Assembly: GCA_035509315.1 (NCBI GenBank)
Contig: DATJLS010000033.1
Span: forward strand, 124,001 to 188,000
Length of the DNA stretch: 64,000 nucleotides
Direction: 5' to 3'
Source: JAKAWQ01 sp035509315
GTDB taxonomy: Bacteria; Pseudomonadota; Alphaproteobacteria; Acetobacterales; Acetobacteraceae
Shown: positions 1 to 8,781 of the stretch, piece after piece
How the letters are laid out: the number at the start of each line of letters is the position of its first letter
Position numbering within the stretch: position 1 is the stretch's first letter
Translations under genes and position numbers: made by a program
The notes under the pieces: model-generated
What the model saw: only the letters and a program-made list of their open reading frames with translations
The model's database searches: none
Told to the model about the DNA's origin: nothing

Positions 1-314
1 AGCGCGCGAGCGCACTCAGGCTCCAGCCATCGGCAAGATCGGGCTGCAAAGTGGTCGCGGCATCGAAGTCCGACTCCGCCTCGCTCGGGGAGTGCGCATC
101 GAGTGCCGCGCTCCCGCTCTCGAGCAGGAGGCGCACAGCCGGGGTTGCCTGGTCGAGCCATGCCGCGGCGATGTGCTGCTCGAGCACGTCGGCGGCATGC
201 GCATCCGGCGCCGCCTTGAGCGCGGCCAGCATGCCGGCGAGGTCGGAATCCGCCGGCTGGGCCCGGGCAGAAAAGGGCACCGCGAGAAGCGCGAGGAGCA
301 AGGCCCGACGCATG
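1..314 (-). CDS. TPR-like secreted protein, N-terminal part only
   Basis: The gene starts at ATG 314 and runs off the left edge, so only about 104 residues are visible. The first 19 residues are a clear signal peptide (MRR, a run of Leu/Ala, then an A-R-A type cleavage site), so the product is exported. The rest is Ala/Leu-rich helical sequence whose spacing resembles tetratricopeptide repeats (the DFDAATTLQPDLADGWSLSA region looks like a TPR helix pair). TPR proteins are usually scaffolds, but nothing visible names a partner. The function is unknown. Confidence 0.6.
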
Positions 315-393
315 GCGTATCCTCCCGCCTTCGCCGTGCGGCGACAAGATTTCTTTGGACGCGCGTTCTCGGGGTTCTGGGCCGATTCCCGAT

Positions 394-1041
394 TCAGGCC
401 GCCCGTTCGAGACGGCGGCGCAGGGACGAGATGACGGAGGCGAACATTTTCTCGGTAAGCCTCCCGGTGCTCGTGTTGTAGCGGGAGACATGATAGCTGT
501 CGGCGATCAGGAGCCCATCCGGCCGCTCATGGATCGCCCCATGGCGGAATTGTGCGCGGGCAAGCGGCATGCCCGATGCGCGGACCACCGCTCCATGGGC
601 GAGAACCCCGAGCGCCAGCACCGCGCGCAGGCGGGTCATCGCCTTGAGCTCACCGAGCAGGAAGCGGCTGCAGGTCCTCACCTCCTCCGGGGTCGGCAAA
701 TTGGCGGGCGGAACACAGCGGACGGCATTGGTGATGCGGCAATTCTGCAGCCTTAGCCCATCTTCCGGAGAAGCGCCGTAGGAACCCGCGGCAAGGCCGA
801 AGCGGATCAGGGTTTCGTAGAGGAGCTTGCCGGCATAATCGCCGGTGAAGGGCCGTCCGGTGCGATTGGCCCCGGCAAGGCCGGGCGCCATGCCGACGAT
901 CAGCACCTCCGCCCCGATTGCCCCGAAGGAAGAGACCGGAGCATTGTGCCAATCCGGATGGGCAGCGCGATTCTCCGCGCGATAGCAGGCGAGCCGTGGG
1001 CAGAGCGGGCAATCGCGCGCCGGTTCCTCAGGCGGCTTCAT
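394..1041 (-). CDS. Uracil-DNA glycosylase, family 5 (UdgB-like)
   Basis: Removes uracil and other deaminated bases from DNA as the first step of base excision repair. The 215-residue protein has motif 1 GMAPGLAGANRTGRPFTGD (about residues 50-68), with the RTGRPFTGD core typical of family 5 enzymes, and motif 2 SYHVSRYNTSTGRLT near the C-terminus. Cys11, Cys14 and two later cysteines (in NAVRC and RTCS) fit the [4Fe-4S] ligands of family 4/5 enzymes. The usual HPS of motif 2 is HVS here. It lies 9 bp downstream of the NYN-domain gene on the same strand and is probably co-transcribed with it. Confidence 0.85.
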   Translation of the reverse strand: MKPPEEPARDCPLCPRLACYRAENRAAHPDWHNAPVSSFGAIGAEVLIVGMAPGLAGANRTGRPFTGDYAGKLLYETLIRFGLAAGSYGASPEDGLRLQNCRITNAVRCVPPANLPTPEEVRTCSRFLLGELKAMTRLRAVLALGVLAHGAVVRASGMPLARAQFRHGAIHERPDGLLIADSYHVSRYNTSTGRLTEKMFASVISSLRRRLERAA

Positions 1042-1050
1042 GAAGCGGCG

Positions 1051-1650
1051 TCACGCGCCTTCGGAAGCCTCCGCATAAGGCTCGGCAGGGGTCGGACGAG
1101 TCGGCCGGGCCCGAGGCTCGGTCTGCCGCCGCGTGAATTCGGGGGCGATATCCGCGAGCTCGATGAACTGATCCGCCTGCCGCCGCAGATCATCGGCCAC
1201 CATCGGCGGGCTGGTGCGAATCGTGGAAACCACCGAGACCCGGACGCCACGACGCTGAACCGCCTCGACGAGACGACGGAAATCCGCATCCCCGCTGAAG
1301 AGGACGGCATGATCGATCTTCGGCGCGAGCTCGAGCATATCGATCGCAAGCTCGATATCCATATTGCCTTTGACGCGCCGACGCCCAGCCGCGTCCGTGA
1401 ATTCCTTGGCAGGCTTCGTCACAAGTGTATAGCCGTTGTAAGCGAGCCAGTCGGTCAGCGGCTTGAGCGGTGAATATTCCTCAGTCTCGAGCAGCGCAGA
1501 ATAATAATATGCGCGCAGGACATGGGCCTTGCGTCGGAAGAATTCGAGGAGATTGCGATAATCGACATCAAAGCCAAGATTCCGCGATGCGGAGTAAAGA
1601 TTGGCACCGTCAACGAACAGCACCGTTCGTTCGGTCGGAAGGAAATGCAT
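1051..1650 (-). CDS. NYN domain protein (LabA/DUF88 family)
   Basis: A 199-residue protein with a PIN-like NYN fold, a family of putative metal-dependent ribonucleases or RNA-binding proteins. Family hallmarks are the N-terminal VLFVDGANLY (first Asp about residue 14), GNMDIELAIDML in the middle and VLFSGDADFRRLV (about residues 116-128), which together supply the acidic metal-binding cluster. The C-terminal 30 residues are Pro/Arg/Glu-rich and probably disordered. It is upstream of the uracil-DNA glycosylase gene. Such genes are often annotated as LabA-like. The substrate is not known from sequence. Confidence 0.8.
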   Translation of the reverse strand: MHFLPTERTVLFVDGANLYSASRNLGFDVDYRNLLEFFRRKAHVLRAYYYSALLETEEYSPLKPLTDWLAYNGYTLVTKPAKEFTDAAGRRRVKGNMDIELAIDMLELAPKIDHAVLFSGDADFRRLVEAVQRRGVRVSVVSTIRTSPPMVADDLRRQADQFIELADIAPEFTRRQTEPRARPTRPTPAEPYAEASEGA

Positions 1651-1709
1651 GATTGAACCTCGTTTCCATGTTCTATGCTTTGCTTTTACATAGCGAGCTG
1701 GAGCGCTCG

Positions 1710-1739
1710 TTTGTCTCGATTCGTTTTGTCTCGATTCGT
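1710..1739. repeat. 15-bp perfect tandem duplication
   Basis: Two adjacent identical copies of TTTGTCTCGATTCGT (1710-1724 and 1725-1739) lie in the intergenic region between the divergent NYN gene and folK. They may lie within the promoter region of either gene. A recent slippage or duplication product is the simplest explanation. Confidence 0.85.
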
Positions 1740-1791
1740 CTGGCCGGCGCGCCGCCCCAATGGGCGCTCCGCGTAGTCGCCGCAGAAAATC

Positions 1792-2322
1792 ATGTCAAGC
1801 AGATGTCAGTCGGCCGATGCAGGTCCGATCCTGGTCGCCATCGGTGCGAACCTGCCCGGCCCCGATGGGGCAGAACCGCTCGAAACCTGCCGTTCCGCCG
1901 CTCTCGCGCTCGATGCGCTGCCCGGATTGCGGCTGGTTGCCCTCTCGCGCTGGTGGGCAAGCGCACCCATCCCGCCCTCGGACCAGCCGGACTATGTCAA
2001 TGGCGTCGCACGCCTGGGCGGGAAAACGACGCCGGAGGACCTGCTCCAGGCGCTCAAGACGCTCGAGCGACGGGCCGGAAGGCAGTCGCCCGGCGTGTCC
2101 GGCGAGGCCCGGTCGCTCGATCTCGATATCATCGCCGTCGGACCCCTGGTCCGCCAAGGCCCCGACCCGATCCTGCCGCATCCGCGCGCCCATCTGCGGG
2201 CCTTCGTCCTTGCCCCGCTCGCCGAGGTGGCGCCGGGCTGGATGCACCCCATCCTTGGCCAGACGGTCGAGGCGCTCCTCGCCGCCCTGCCACCGCAGCG
2301 CCTTTGCCCGCTCGGCCTCTGA
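1792..2322 (+). CDS. folK: 2-amino-4-hydroxy-6-hydroxymethyldihydropteridine pyrophosphokinase
   Basis: Transfers pyrophosphate from ATP to 6-hydroxymethyl-7,8-dihydropterin in folate synthesis. The 176-residue protein shows the HPPK pattern: ILVAIGANL at the N-terminus, SRWWASAPIPPSDQPDYVN, the ATP/Mg loop SGEARSLDLDIIAVG (two catalytic Asp in DLDI) and LPHPRAHLRAFVLAPLAEVAP. The start is ATG 1792; the N-terminus before ILVAIG is short, which fits the family. It is followed by rpoZ, a common alphaproteobacterial arrangement. Confidence 0.93.
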   Translation: MSSRCQSADAGPILVAIGANLPGPDGAEPLETCRSAALALDALPGLRLVALSRWWASAPIPPSDQPDYVNGVARLGGKTTPEDLLQALKTLERRAGRQSPGVSGEARSLDLDIIAVGPLVRQGPDPILPHPRAHLRAFVLAPLAEVAPGWMHPILGQTVEALLAALPPQRLCPLGL

Positions 2323-2415
2323 ACCGGCCGGGAAGGCCGATTCGGCTTGCGGGCCCCGCCCCGCTGACCTATGTACGGAGGCGGAATTGGCCGCTTGCGT
2401 TGAGGACTTGAACGG

Positions 2416-2823
2416 ATGGCCCGCGTCACCGTCGAAGATTGCGTCTTGAAGGTGTCGAACCGGTTCGACCTTGTCATGCTGGCCGCGCAGCGCGCGCGCA
2501 ATGTCAGCCGTGGCGAGGCCGTCACGCTCGACCGCGACAATGACAAGAACCCGGTGGTGGCGCTGCGCGAGATCGCCGAGGGGACCGTGGAGCTCCCCCG
2601 CCTGTGGCAGGATCTGGTGAAATCCGTCTCCCGCCTGCCCGAGCCCGAGCCTGCGGACGAGGAGGTGATGGACCTGATCCCCACCGATCAGAACATCTTC
2701 GGCTTGCAGGATGTGGCGGCCGATGAGGAAACGGCAAACCTTTCGCGCGAGTCCGAGGATGTTTCCCCGGAAGACATGGAGGCGGCGATCGAGGCGGAGC
2801 TTGCCGGCCGCCCGCACCGCTAG
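2416..2823 (+). CDS. rpoZ: RNA polymerase omega subunit
   Basis: Small subunit that aids assembly and stability of RNA polymerase and takes part in ppGpp binding. The N-terminus MARVTVEDC followed by NRFDLVMLAAQRARNVS and DKNPVVALREIAEGTV is the omega signature. At 135 residues it is longer than E. coli omega because of an acidic C-terminal tail, usual in alphaproteobacteria. The stop lies 6 bp before the rsh start, so the omega subunit and the (p)ppGpp enzyme are co-transcribed. Confidence 0.96.
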   Translation: MARVTVEDCVLKVSNRFDLVMLAAQRARNVSRGEAVTLDRDNDKNPVVALREIAEGTVELPRLWQDLVKSVSRLPEPEPADEEVMDLIPTDQNIFGLQDVAADEETANLSRESEDVSPEDMEAAIEAELAGRPHR

Positions 2824-2829
2824 GATGAC

Positions 2830-5091
2830 ATGAGGAGGGGCGCCGCCGGCCCGCCTCCGCCGAGGATTTTCCGTGCCCCCGAAGGACTGGCCGCAGCTTC
2901 GCCCGTCCGCCCGCATATCGTTCGCCAGTTCGAGCTGACTGAGAAGGTTCTCGCCTACGATCCCAAGGCGAGCACCACGCTGATCGACGCCGCCTATGTG
3001 CTGGCGATGAAGGCGCACGGGGCGCAGCGGCGCGAGAACGGCGATCCCTACATCACCCATCCCCTCGCGGTCGCCGACATGCTGGCGGGCTACCGGCTGG
3101 ACACGGCGAGCATCGTCACCGCCCTGCTGCATGATGTCGTCGAGGACACGCAGGTCGGGCTTCCCGAGATCGAGCAGCGATTCGGCCCCGAGATCGCAGG
3201 CCTCGTTGATGGGGTGACCAAACTCTCACGGCTGGCACTTTCCTCGGAAGAGAATCGCGAGGCGGAGAATTTCCGCAAGCTCGTGCTGGCGATGAGCAAG
3301 GACATCCGTGTCCTTCTGGTGAAGCTCGCCGACCGGCTGCACAATATGCGCACGCTCGGCTTCGTGCAGGACCGCGAGCGGCGTCAGCGCATCGCCCGCG
3401 AGACGATGGAAATCTATGCCCCGCTCGCCGAGCGGATCGGCATGGACGCGATGAAGACGGAGCTGCAAACACTCGCTTTCCGCGAGCTGCAGCCGGAGGC
3501 GTACCACAGCGTCCAGGCGCGGCTCAATCTGCTGCGCGGCCAGGGCGAGGACGTGATCGAGGAGGTGCGCGCCGAGCTCGCCCGCGTCTGCTCCGATGCC
3601 GGGGTGCAGGTGCTCGAGGTCACGGGGCGGGAAAAATCCCCCTTCTCGGTCTGGGAAAAGATGCGCAAGCGCAATGTCGAGCTCGACAAGCTTTCCGACA
3701 TCATGGCGTTCCGCATCGTCGTCTCGACGCGCGAAGCCTGCTACATGGCGCTCGGCGCGGTGCACGCCGCCTATCCGGTCGTCGCCGGACACTTCAAGGA
3801 TTATATTTCGACTCCAAAATCAAACGGCTATCAGAGCCTCCATACCTGCGTCACCCTGCGCGAGCCGCGCAACCAGAAGATCGAGGTGCAGATCCGCACG
3901 CGCGAGATGCATGAGGTGGCGGAGGCCGGCGTGGCGGCGCACTGGCTCTACAAGGAGGGCCGGGCCCCGAACGAGGAGGTGCAGCATTTCCGCTGGGTCC
4001 AGGACCTGCTCGAGATCCTGGAAAATTCCAGCGCGCCGGACGAGTTCCTCGAGAACACCAAGCTCGAGCTCTACGAAGACCAGGTCTTCTGCTTCACCCC
4101 CAAGGGGCGGCTCATTCAGCTTCCGCGCGGCGCGACGCCGGTGGATTTCGCCTATGCCGTGCATAGCCAGGTCGGCGATTCCTGCGTCGGCGCCAAGGTC
4201 AACGGCCAGCTCAAGCCGCTCCGCCACGAGTTGCAGAACGGCGACCAGGTCGAGATCATGACGGCGCGCGGCGGCACGCCCTCGCCGCAATGGTACCGTT
4301 TCGTCGTCACCGGCAAGGCGCGCGCGCGCATCCGGCGCTTCATTCACCAGCAGGAGCGCCAGCGCTATCTCGACGAAGGCCGCGCCACGCTCGCCAAGGC
4401 GTTCCGCCAGCATGGGCTCGACGGCCAGGAAAAAGTGCTCGAAGGCACGCTCAAGACGCTCAAGCAGCCGGCGCTCGATGCGCTTTATATCGCGGTCGGC
4501 AATGGCAGCATCGGCGCGCGGGATGTCGTGCATGCCGCCTATCCCGAGATGCGGCCGGACGCGCGCGCGCCGCGCATGCTGCCCGATCTCTCCGGGCGCA
4601 ATGTGGCGCGCCCGCGCGCCGCGGACGCCGAGATGCCGATCCGCGGCCTCATCAGCGGCATGGTGGTCCATTATGCAGGATGCTGTCATCCTTTGCCGGG
4701 CGACCCGATCGTCGGCATCGTCACCACCGGCAAGGGGGTTACGATTCATACGCGCGACTGCCAGACTCTCGAAACCTTTGCCGCGACCCCGCAGCGTTTC
4801 CGCGAGCTCGAATGGGATCCCGAGGTGATCGCGAGGGAGAGGATCAGCTCCGGCCATACCGGGCGGATCAATGTCATCGCCGCCAACGATGCCGGAATGC
4901 TGGCGACCCTCACGAATACCATCTCCAAGCATGAAGGGGCCGTGGCCAATCTCAAAATCGTCAATCGGCAGCACGATTTTTCGGAAGTTCTCGTGGATGT
5001 GGAGGTGCGCGACCTCGGCCATCTCTCGAACGTCATCGCCGGCCTGCGCAGCGCCCCGGGCGTCTCGGAGGTCAATCGTGCGCGGCGCTAG
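2830..5091 (+). CDS. rsh: Bifunctional (p)ppGpp synthetase/hydrolase (RelA/SpoT homologue)
   Basis: Makes and degrades the alarmone (p)ppGpp. The 753-residue protein has an HD hydrolase domain (residues about 40-200, with ALLHDVVEDT and the LVKLADRLHNMRT motif), a synthetase domain (about 240-350, with DIMAFRIVV and KSNGYQSLHT), a TGS domain (about 400-460, VFCFTPKGRLIQLPRGATPVDFAY), a conserved-cysteine zinc-finger-like region (HYAGCCHPLPGDPIVGI) and a C-terminal ACT domain. Both catalytic domains look intact. ATG 2830 is the only obvious in-frame start after rpoZ; an AGGAGG-like stretch lies just inside it, so the true N-terminus is slightly uncertain. Confidence 0.95.
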   Translation: MRRGAAGPPPPRIFRAPEGLAAASPVRPHIVRQFELTEKVLAYDPKASTTLIDAAYVLAMKAHGAQRRENGDPYITHPLAVADMLAGYRLDTASIVTALLHDVVEDTQVGLPEIEQRFGPEIAGLVDGVTKLSRLALSSEENREAENFRKLVLAMSKDIRVLLVKLADRLHNMRTLGFVQDRERRQRIARETMEIYAPLAERIGMDAMKTELQTLAFRELQPEAYHSVQARLNLLRGQGEDVIEEVRAELARVCSDAGVQVLEVTGREKSPFSVWEKMRKRNVELDKLSDIMAFRIVVSTREACYMALGAVHAAYPVVAGHFKDYISTPKSNGYQSLHTCVTLREPRNQKIEVQIRTREMHEVAEAGVAAHWLYKEGRAPNEEVQHFRWVQDLLEILENSSAPDEFLENTKLELYEDQVFCFTPKGRLIQLPRGATPVDFAYAVHSQVGDSCVGAKVNGQLKPLRHELQNGDQVEIMTARGGTPSPQWYRFVVTGKARARIRRFIHQQERQRYLDEGRATLAKAFRQHGLDGQEKVLEGTLKTLKQPALDALYIAVGNGSIGARDVVHAAYPEMRPDARAPRMLPDLSGRNVARPRAADAEMPIRGLISGMVVHYAGCCHPLPGDPIVGIVTTGKGVTIHTRDCQTLETFAATPQRFRELEWDPEVIARERISSGHTGRINVIAANDAGMLATLTNTISKHEGAVANLKIVNRQHDFSEVLVDVEVRDLGHLSNVIAGLRSAPGVSEVNRARR

Positions 5092-5100
5092 ATCCGTCTT

Positions 5101-5547
5101 GTGATCCTCGGCATCGGCTCGGACATCTGCGATATTCGCCGCGTCGAGGCGGTGATCGCGCGCTATGGCGAGCGCTTCATCAACCGCGTCTTCACCGAGC
5201 CCGAACGGGCCCGCGCCGCCCGCCGCGCCGCCCGTCTCCAGGCACCGACCTACGCCCGCCGCTTCGCGGCCAAGGAGGCGGCGGCGAAAGCGCTCGGCAC
5301 CGGGTTCCGGCAGGGGGTCTTCATGTCCGATCTCAGCGTCGTCAACCTCCCGAGCGGGCAGCCGACCATCGCGATGAGCGGGGGCGCCGCGGTTCGGCTG
5401 GCGGCCATCACGCCCGCCGGGATGCGGGCGGTGATCGCGCTCTCCCTCACCGATGAATATCCTTACGCCTTCGCCCAGGTGGTGATTTCCGCGCTTGCCC
5501 TCGCCCCCGCCACGGGCATGGCTTTCGCGGCGGCGAGAGGAGAATGA
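5101..5547 (+). CDS. acpS: Holo-[acyl-carrier-protein] synthase
   Basis: Transfers 4'-phosphopantetheine from CoA to apo-ACP for fatty acid synthesis. The 148-residue protein begins ILGIGSDICDIRRVEAVI (Mg-binding Asp of GSD) and carries YARRFAAKEAAAKALGTG, with the FAAKEA Glu that completes the metal site. The start is GTG 5101, 9 bp after the rsh stop. The C-terminal 20 residues (ALAPATGMAFAAARGE) extend beyond the usual family end. It lies in the rsh-acpS-lepB-rnc-era run. Confidence 0.95.
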   Translation: MILGIGSDICDIRRVEAVIARYGERFINRVFTEPERARAARRAARLQAPTYARRFAAKEAAAKALGTGFRQGVFMSDLSVVNLPSGQPTIAMSGGAAVRLAAITPAGMRAVIALSLTDEYPYAFAQVVISALALAPATGMAFAAARGE

Positions 5548-5632
5548 AACCTTTTCCGGTTCTCTCGCTTGACAGCCGAGGGGTGGCCGGGCTTGATCCG
5601 GGCCGATTTCGGATCCGGTAGAGCCGCGGGCA

Positions 5633-6388
5633 ATGGCCTCCACAAAGGCGAAAAGCAGGAGCAAATCCGGGGGTTTGCTCGACAATGTCAAGACGCTCGT
5701 CTATGCCGGTCTGATCGCGATCGGCATTCGCACCTTCCTGCTCGAGCCGTTCAATATCCCTTCGGGCAGCATGATCCCGACCCTGCTCGTGGGCGATTAC
5801 CTCTTCGTCGAAAAATATAGCTACGGCTATTCCCGCTATTCGTTCCCCTTCTCTCCGCCGCTCTTTTCCGGGCGCATCTTCGGCTCGACACCCAGCCGCG
5901 GGGATGTCGCGGTGTTCGCGCTCCCGCGCGATCCTTCGATCGATTACATCAAGCGCATCATCGGGCTGCCGGGGGACAGGATCCAGGTGATCCACAGCCG
6001 GCTCTTCATCAACGGCCATGAGTGCCCGCGCGTTGCCGACGGCACCTATACAGAGACCGACGAAGGCGCCCCGATCGAGATGCGGCGCTATATCGAGACA
6101 TTGCCGAACGGGGTCAGCCACTCGATCCTGCAGGCATCGGATGACGGGCCGCTCGACAATACCGGGGTCTATACGGTGCCGCCCGGCTTCGTGTTCGCAA
6201 TGGGCGACAACCGCGACAACAGCGAGGATAGCCGGGTCCTCAGCGCCGTGGGCTACATTCCGATCGAGAATCTGATCGGCAAGGCGGAGTTCATCTTCTT
6301 CTCGATCAATGCCCAATACCCGTGGTGGGAATTCTGGGAATGGCCGATCGAGATTCGCTGGGGACGGCTGTTCCACATCATCCATTGA
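5633..6388 (+). CDS. lepB: Signal peptidase I
   Basis: Membrane serine protease that removes signal peptides from exported proteins. The 251-residue protein has one N-terminal membrane segment (about residues 20-37), catalytic Ser46 in PSGSMIPTL and catalytic Lys107 in YIKRIIGLPGD. The later MGDNRDNSEDSR box (GDN/SxDSR) closes the active site. It is followed by rnc after 19 bp; lepB-rnc linkage is widespread in proteobacteria. Confidence 0.96.
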   Translation: MASTKAKSRSKSGGLLDNVKTLVYAGLIAIGIRTFLLEPFNIPSGSMIPTLLVGDYLFVEKYSYGYSRYSFPFSPPLFSGRIFGSTPSRGDVAVFALPRDPSIDYIKRIIGLPGDRIQVIHSRLFINGHECPRVADGTYTETDEGAPIEMRRYIETLPNGVSHSILQASDDGPLDNTGVYTVPPGFVFAMGDNRDNSEDSRVLSAVGYIPIENLIGKAEFIFFSINAQYPWWEFWEWPIEIRWGRLFHIIH

Positions 6389-6407
6389 TCATCGGCGGCC
6401 GGCTTCG

Positions 6408-7112
6408 GTGACGGAAGGCTCGCGACCGGCCCGTTCCGAGCGTGAGGCAGCCGCGGAACATCTGCTCGGCCATTCCTTCGCGCGTCCGGAACTGCTCATC
6501 GAGGCCTTGACGCACCGCTCCGCCGCCTACGGCAAGGGTTCGGGAAAAGGCTCGAACGAGAGGCTGGAGTTCGTGGGCGACCGCGTGCTCGGCCTCCTGG
6601 TTGCGGAATGGCTCGCCGAGCGCTTCCCGAGCGAGCGCGAGGGCGCGCTCGGGCGGCGGCTCGCCGCCCTCGTCTCCCAGCCCGTGCTCGCCGGGATCGC
6701 CGAGGCGGTCGCGCTCGCCCAGGTGATCGATGTCGCGCCGAATGAGGCGAAGGCCGGCGTGAAGCGCCGGGCCACGGTGCTTGCCGATGCGCTGGAAGCG
6801 GTGATCGGCGCGCTCTTCCTCGATGGCGGCCTCGAACCGGCCCGCGCCTTCGTGCGCAAGGCCTACGAACCGGTCCTCGCCGCCCAGCCATCGCCACCGA
6901 AAGACCCGAAGACGGCGCTCCAGGAATGGGCGCAGGCGCGCGGCCTCGACCTGCCGTTCTATATCCTTGCCGAGCGGCACGGACCGCCGCACGCGCCGGC
7001 CTTCTCGATCACCGTGACGCTCGCGGGCAAGACCGGCACCGGCAGCGCCGGCACCAAGCGCGAGGCCGAGAGGCTGGCCGCGGCCGATCTTCTCTCGCAG
7101 CTTCCCTCATGA
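6408..7112 (+). CDS. rnc: Ribonuclease III
   Basis: Cleaves double-stranded RNA, including rRNA precursors. The 234-residue protein has the signature NERLEFVGDRVLG (residues 50-62), the second acidic site in ADALEAVIGALFLDGG, and a C-terminal double-stranded-RNA-binding domain (from DPKTALQEWAQ to the end). I chose GTG 6408, 19 bp after the lepB stop, because the open frame upstream of it overlaps lepB and shows no rnc-like sequence. Its stop overlaps the era start as ATGA. Confidence 0.94.
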   Translation: MTEGSRPARSEREAAAEHLLGHSFARPELLIEALTHRSAAYGKGSGKGSNERLEFVGDRVLGLLVAEWLAERFPSEREGALGRRLAALVSQPVLAGIAEAVALAQVIDVAPNEAKAGVKRRATVLADALEAVIGALFLDGGLEPARAFVRKAYEPVLAAQPSPPKDPKTALQEWAQARGLDLPFYILAERHGPPHAPAFSITVTLAGKTGTGSAGTKREAERLAAADLLSQLPS

Positions 7113-8011
7113 CCGCACGCTCGGGGCTGGTCGCCTTGATCGGCGCGCCCAATGCCGGCAAATCGACCCTTTTCAATCATCCGCTCGGCACCCGGCTTTC
7201 GATCGCCACGCCGAAGGCCCAGACGACGCGCCTTCGCATCCATGGCATCGTCCTCCAGCCGACGGAGGGCGGCGATGCGGCGGAAATCGTCCTGATGGAC
7301 CTGCCCGGCATCTTCAGGCCACGCCGAAGGCTCGATCGCGCCATGCTCGCTGCCGCCTGGAAAGGCGCGGCCGAATCGGATGTCGCCCTGCTCATCGTGG
7401 ATGCAAGAACCGGCGGCGCCACGGCCGGGCCGATCGCCCGGCGCCTCGCCGAGACCGCGCGCGAGCCCTGGCTCGTTCTCAACAAGATCGATCTCGTCGC
7501 GCGGCCCTCGCTGCTGCCGCTCGCCGCCGCGCTCAACGCGCAGCATCCTTTCCGCCGTACCTTCATGGTGAGCGCCGCCTCGGGTGACGGAACAACGGAC
7601 CTTCTCACCGCCCTTGCGGCCGCCATGCCGGAGGGCCCGCATCTCTATCCGCCCGATCAGGTGAGCAACCTCTCGGAGCGCTGGCTTGCCGCCGAGCTCG
7701 TGCGCGAGCAGGTGTTCCTGCAAAGTCACGAGGAAGTACCCTATGATTCGACGGTCGAGACCGAATCCTGGGACGAGAGGAAGGACGGTTCGGTGCGCAT
7801 CTCCGCCGTCATCACGGTCGCGCGGGAAGGCCAGAAGGCGATTCTGATCGGCGCCGGCGGAGCGCGCATCCGGGCGATCGGGATGCGGGCGCGCGCGCTC
7901 ATCGCCGAGGCGCTTGGGCGCTCCGTGCATCTCTCGCTCCGGGTGGAGACGGGCGCCGGATGGGACGAGGATCGCCGCCGACTGACCACGCTCGGACTCG
8001 AGGACCCCTGA
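7109..8011 (+). CDS. era: GTPase Era
   Basis: Ras-like GTPase that binds 16S rRNA and checks 30S subunit maturation. The 300-residue protein has the P-loop GAPNAGKS (residues 12-19), a DLPG box, NKID for guanine specificity and a C-terminal KH domain with LIGAGGARIRAIGMRAR. The segment just after the P-loop, FNHPLGTRLSIATPKAQTTR, differs from the usual N-A/K-L-V/L-G form but keeps the effector Thr pair. The start overlaps the rnc stop and the stop overlaps the recO start, so rnc-era-recO are translationally coupled. Confidence 0.94.
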   Translation: MTARSGLVALIGAPNAGKSTLFNHPLGTRLSIATPKAQTTRLRIHGIVLQPTEGGDAAEIVLMDLPGIFRPRRRLDRAMLAAAWKGAAESDVALLIVDARTGGATAGPIARRLAETAREPWLVLNKIDLVARPSLLPLAAALNAQHPFRRTFMVSAASGDGTTDLLTALAAAMPEGPHLYPPDQVSNLSERWLAAELVREQVFLQSHEEVPYDSTVETESWDERKDGSVRISAVITVAREGQKAILIGAGGARIRAIGMRARALIAEALGRSVHLSLRVETGAGWDEDRRRLTTLGLEDP

Positions 8012-8781
8012 TGGATTGGTCGGCGCCGGTGATCGTGCTCGCGACACGGCCATTCGGCGAGGGGGACGCGCTGGCCACGGTCTTCGGCGCCGAGCGGGGC
8101 GTCTGGCGCGGCCTCGCCCGCGGCGGCGGGGGAAGGCGGGGCTCGGCGCTCTGGCAGCAGGGCAACCTGCTCGCGGTGCGCTGGGTCGCCCGTCTCTCCG
8201 AACAGCTCGGCGCGCTCAGCGGAGAAATGGTCCACCCTGCCGCGGCCCTGGCGATGGATGACAGCCTCGCCCTTGCGATCCTCAACGCGGCCGCCGCGGT
8301 CGCGGAGGGCGCGCTGCCGGAGCGCGAGCCCGAGCCGCAGGTCTTCGCCGGCCTCCTCGACCTGATCACGCACCTCTCCGAAGGGGCGGCCCTGCTCAGC
8401 GACCTCGTGCGGTGGGAGAAGGCGCTGCTCGCCGCCGTGGGCTACGGGCTCGATCTCTCCCGCTGCGCGGTCTCCGGCAGCACGAAGGATCTCGCCTTCG
8501 TTTCGCCGCGAAGCGGCCGGGCGGTGAGCCGGGCAGAGGCGGCGCCCTGGCAGGGCCGGCTTCTCCCGCTGCCTTCTTTCCTGCTCGGCGAGGCTACGGC
8601 CGGACCGGAGGACTGGCGGGACGGGCTCCGCCTCACCGGCCATTTCCTTTCCCACGCCGTGTTCGGGCTCCACCACAGGCCGCTTCCGCAGGCAAGGCTG
8701 CTTCTCTATGACCGGGTTGCGGCCATGGCCGCGCGTATGGAGTCGCCGTCGTCATGCCCGACGCAATCACCGAACGCATAG
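8011..8781 (+). CDS. recO: DNA repair protein RecO
   Basis: Works with RecR to load RecA on single-stranded gaps. The 256-residue protein starts with an OB-fold (VIVLATRPFGEGDALATVF) followed by the helical domain with DLVRWEKALLAAVGYGLDLSRCAVSG. The four-cysteine zinc finger found in some RecO proteins is absent; only one Cys is seen there. ATG 8011 shares one base with the era stop. The 3' end overlaps parC by 28 bp. Confidence 0.9.
   Translation: MDWSAPVIVLATRPFGEGDALATVFGAERGVWRGLARGGGGRRGSALWQQGNLLAVRWVARLSEQLGALSGEMVHPAAALAMDDSLALAILNAAAAVAEGALPEREPEPQVFAGLLDLITHLSEGAALLSDLVRWEKALLAAVGYGLDLSRCAVSGSTKDLAFVSPRSGRAVSRAEAAPWQGRLLPLPSFLLGEATAGPEDWRDGLRLTGHFLSHAVFGLHHRPLPQARLLLYDRVAAMAARMESPSSCPTQSPNA

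Noticed and set aside
3820..5691. 623-codon open frame antisense to rsh and acpS
   Set aside because: It lies over two clearly identified genes, has low-complexity Arg/Gly/Ala-rich translation, and resembles no family. High GC content makes such antisense frames common.
7109..8011. Era with an altered segment after the P-loop as a sign of a degenerate GTPase
   Set aside because: The P-loop, DxxG, NKID and KH motifs are all intact and the gene is in its normal order, so it is more likely a lineage variant.
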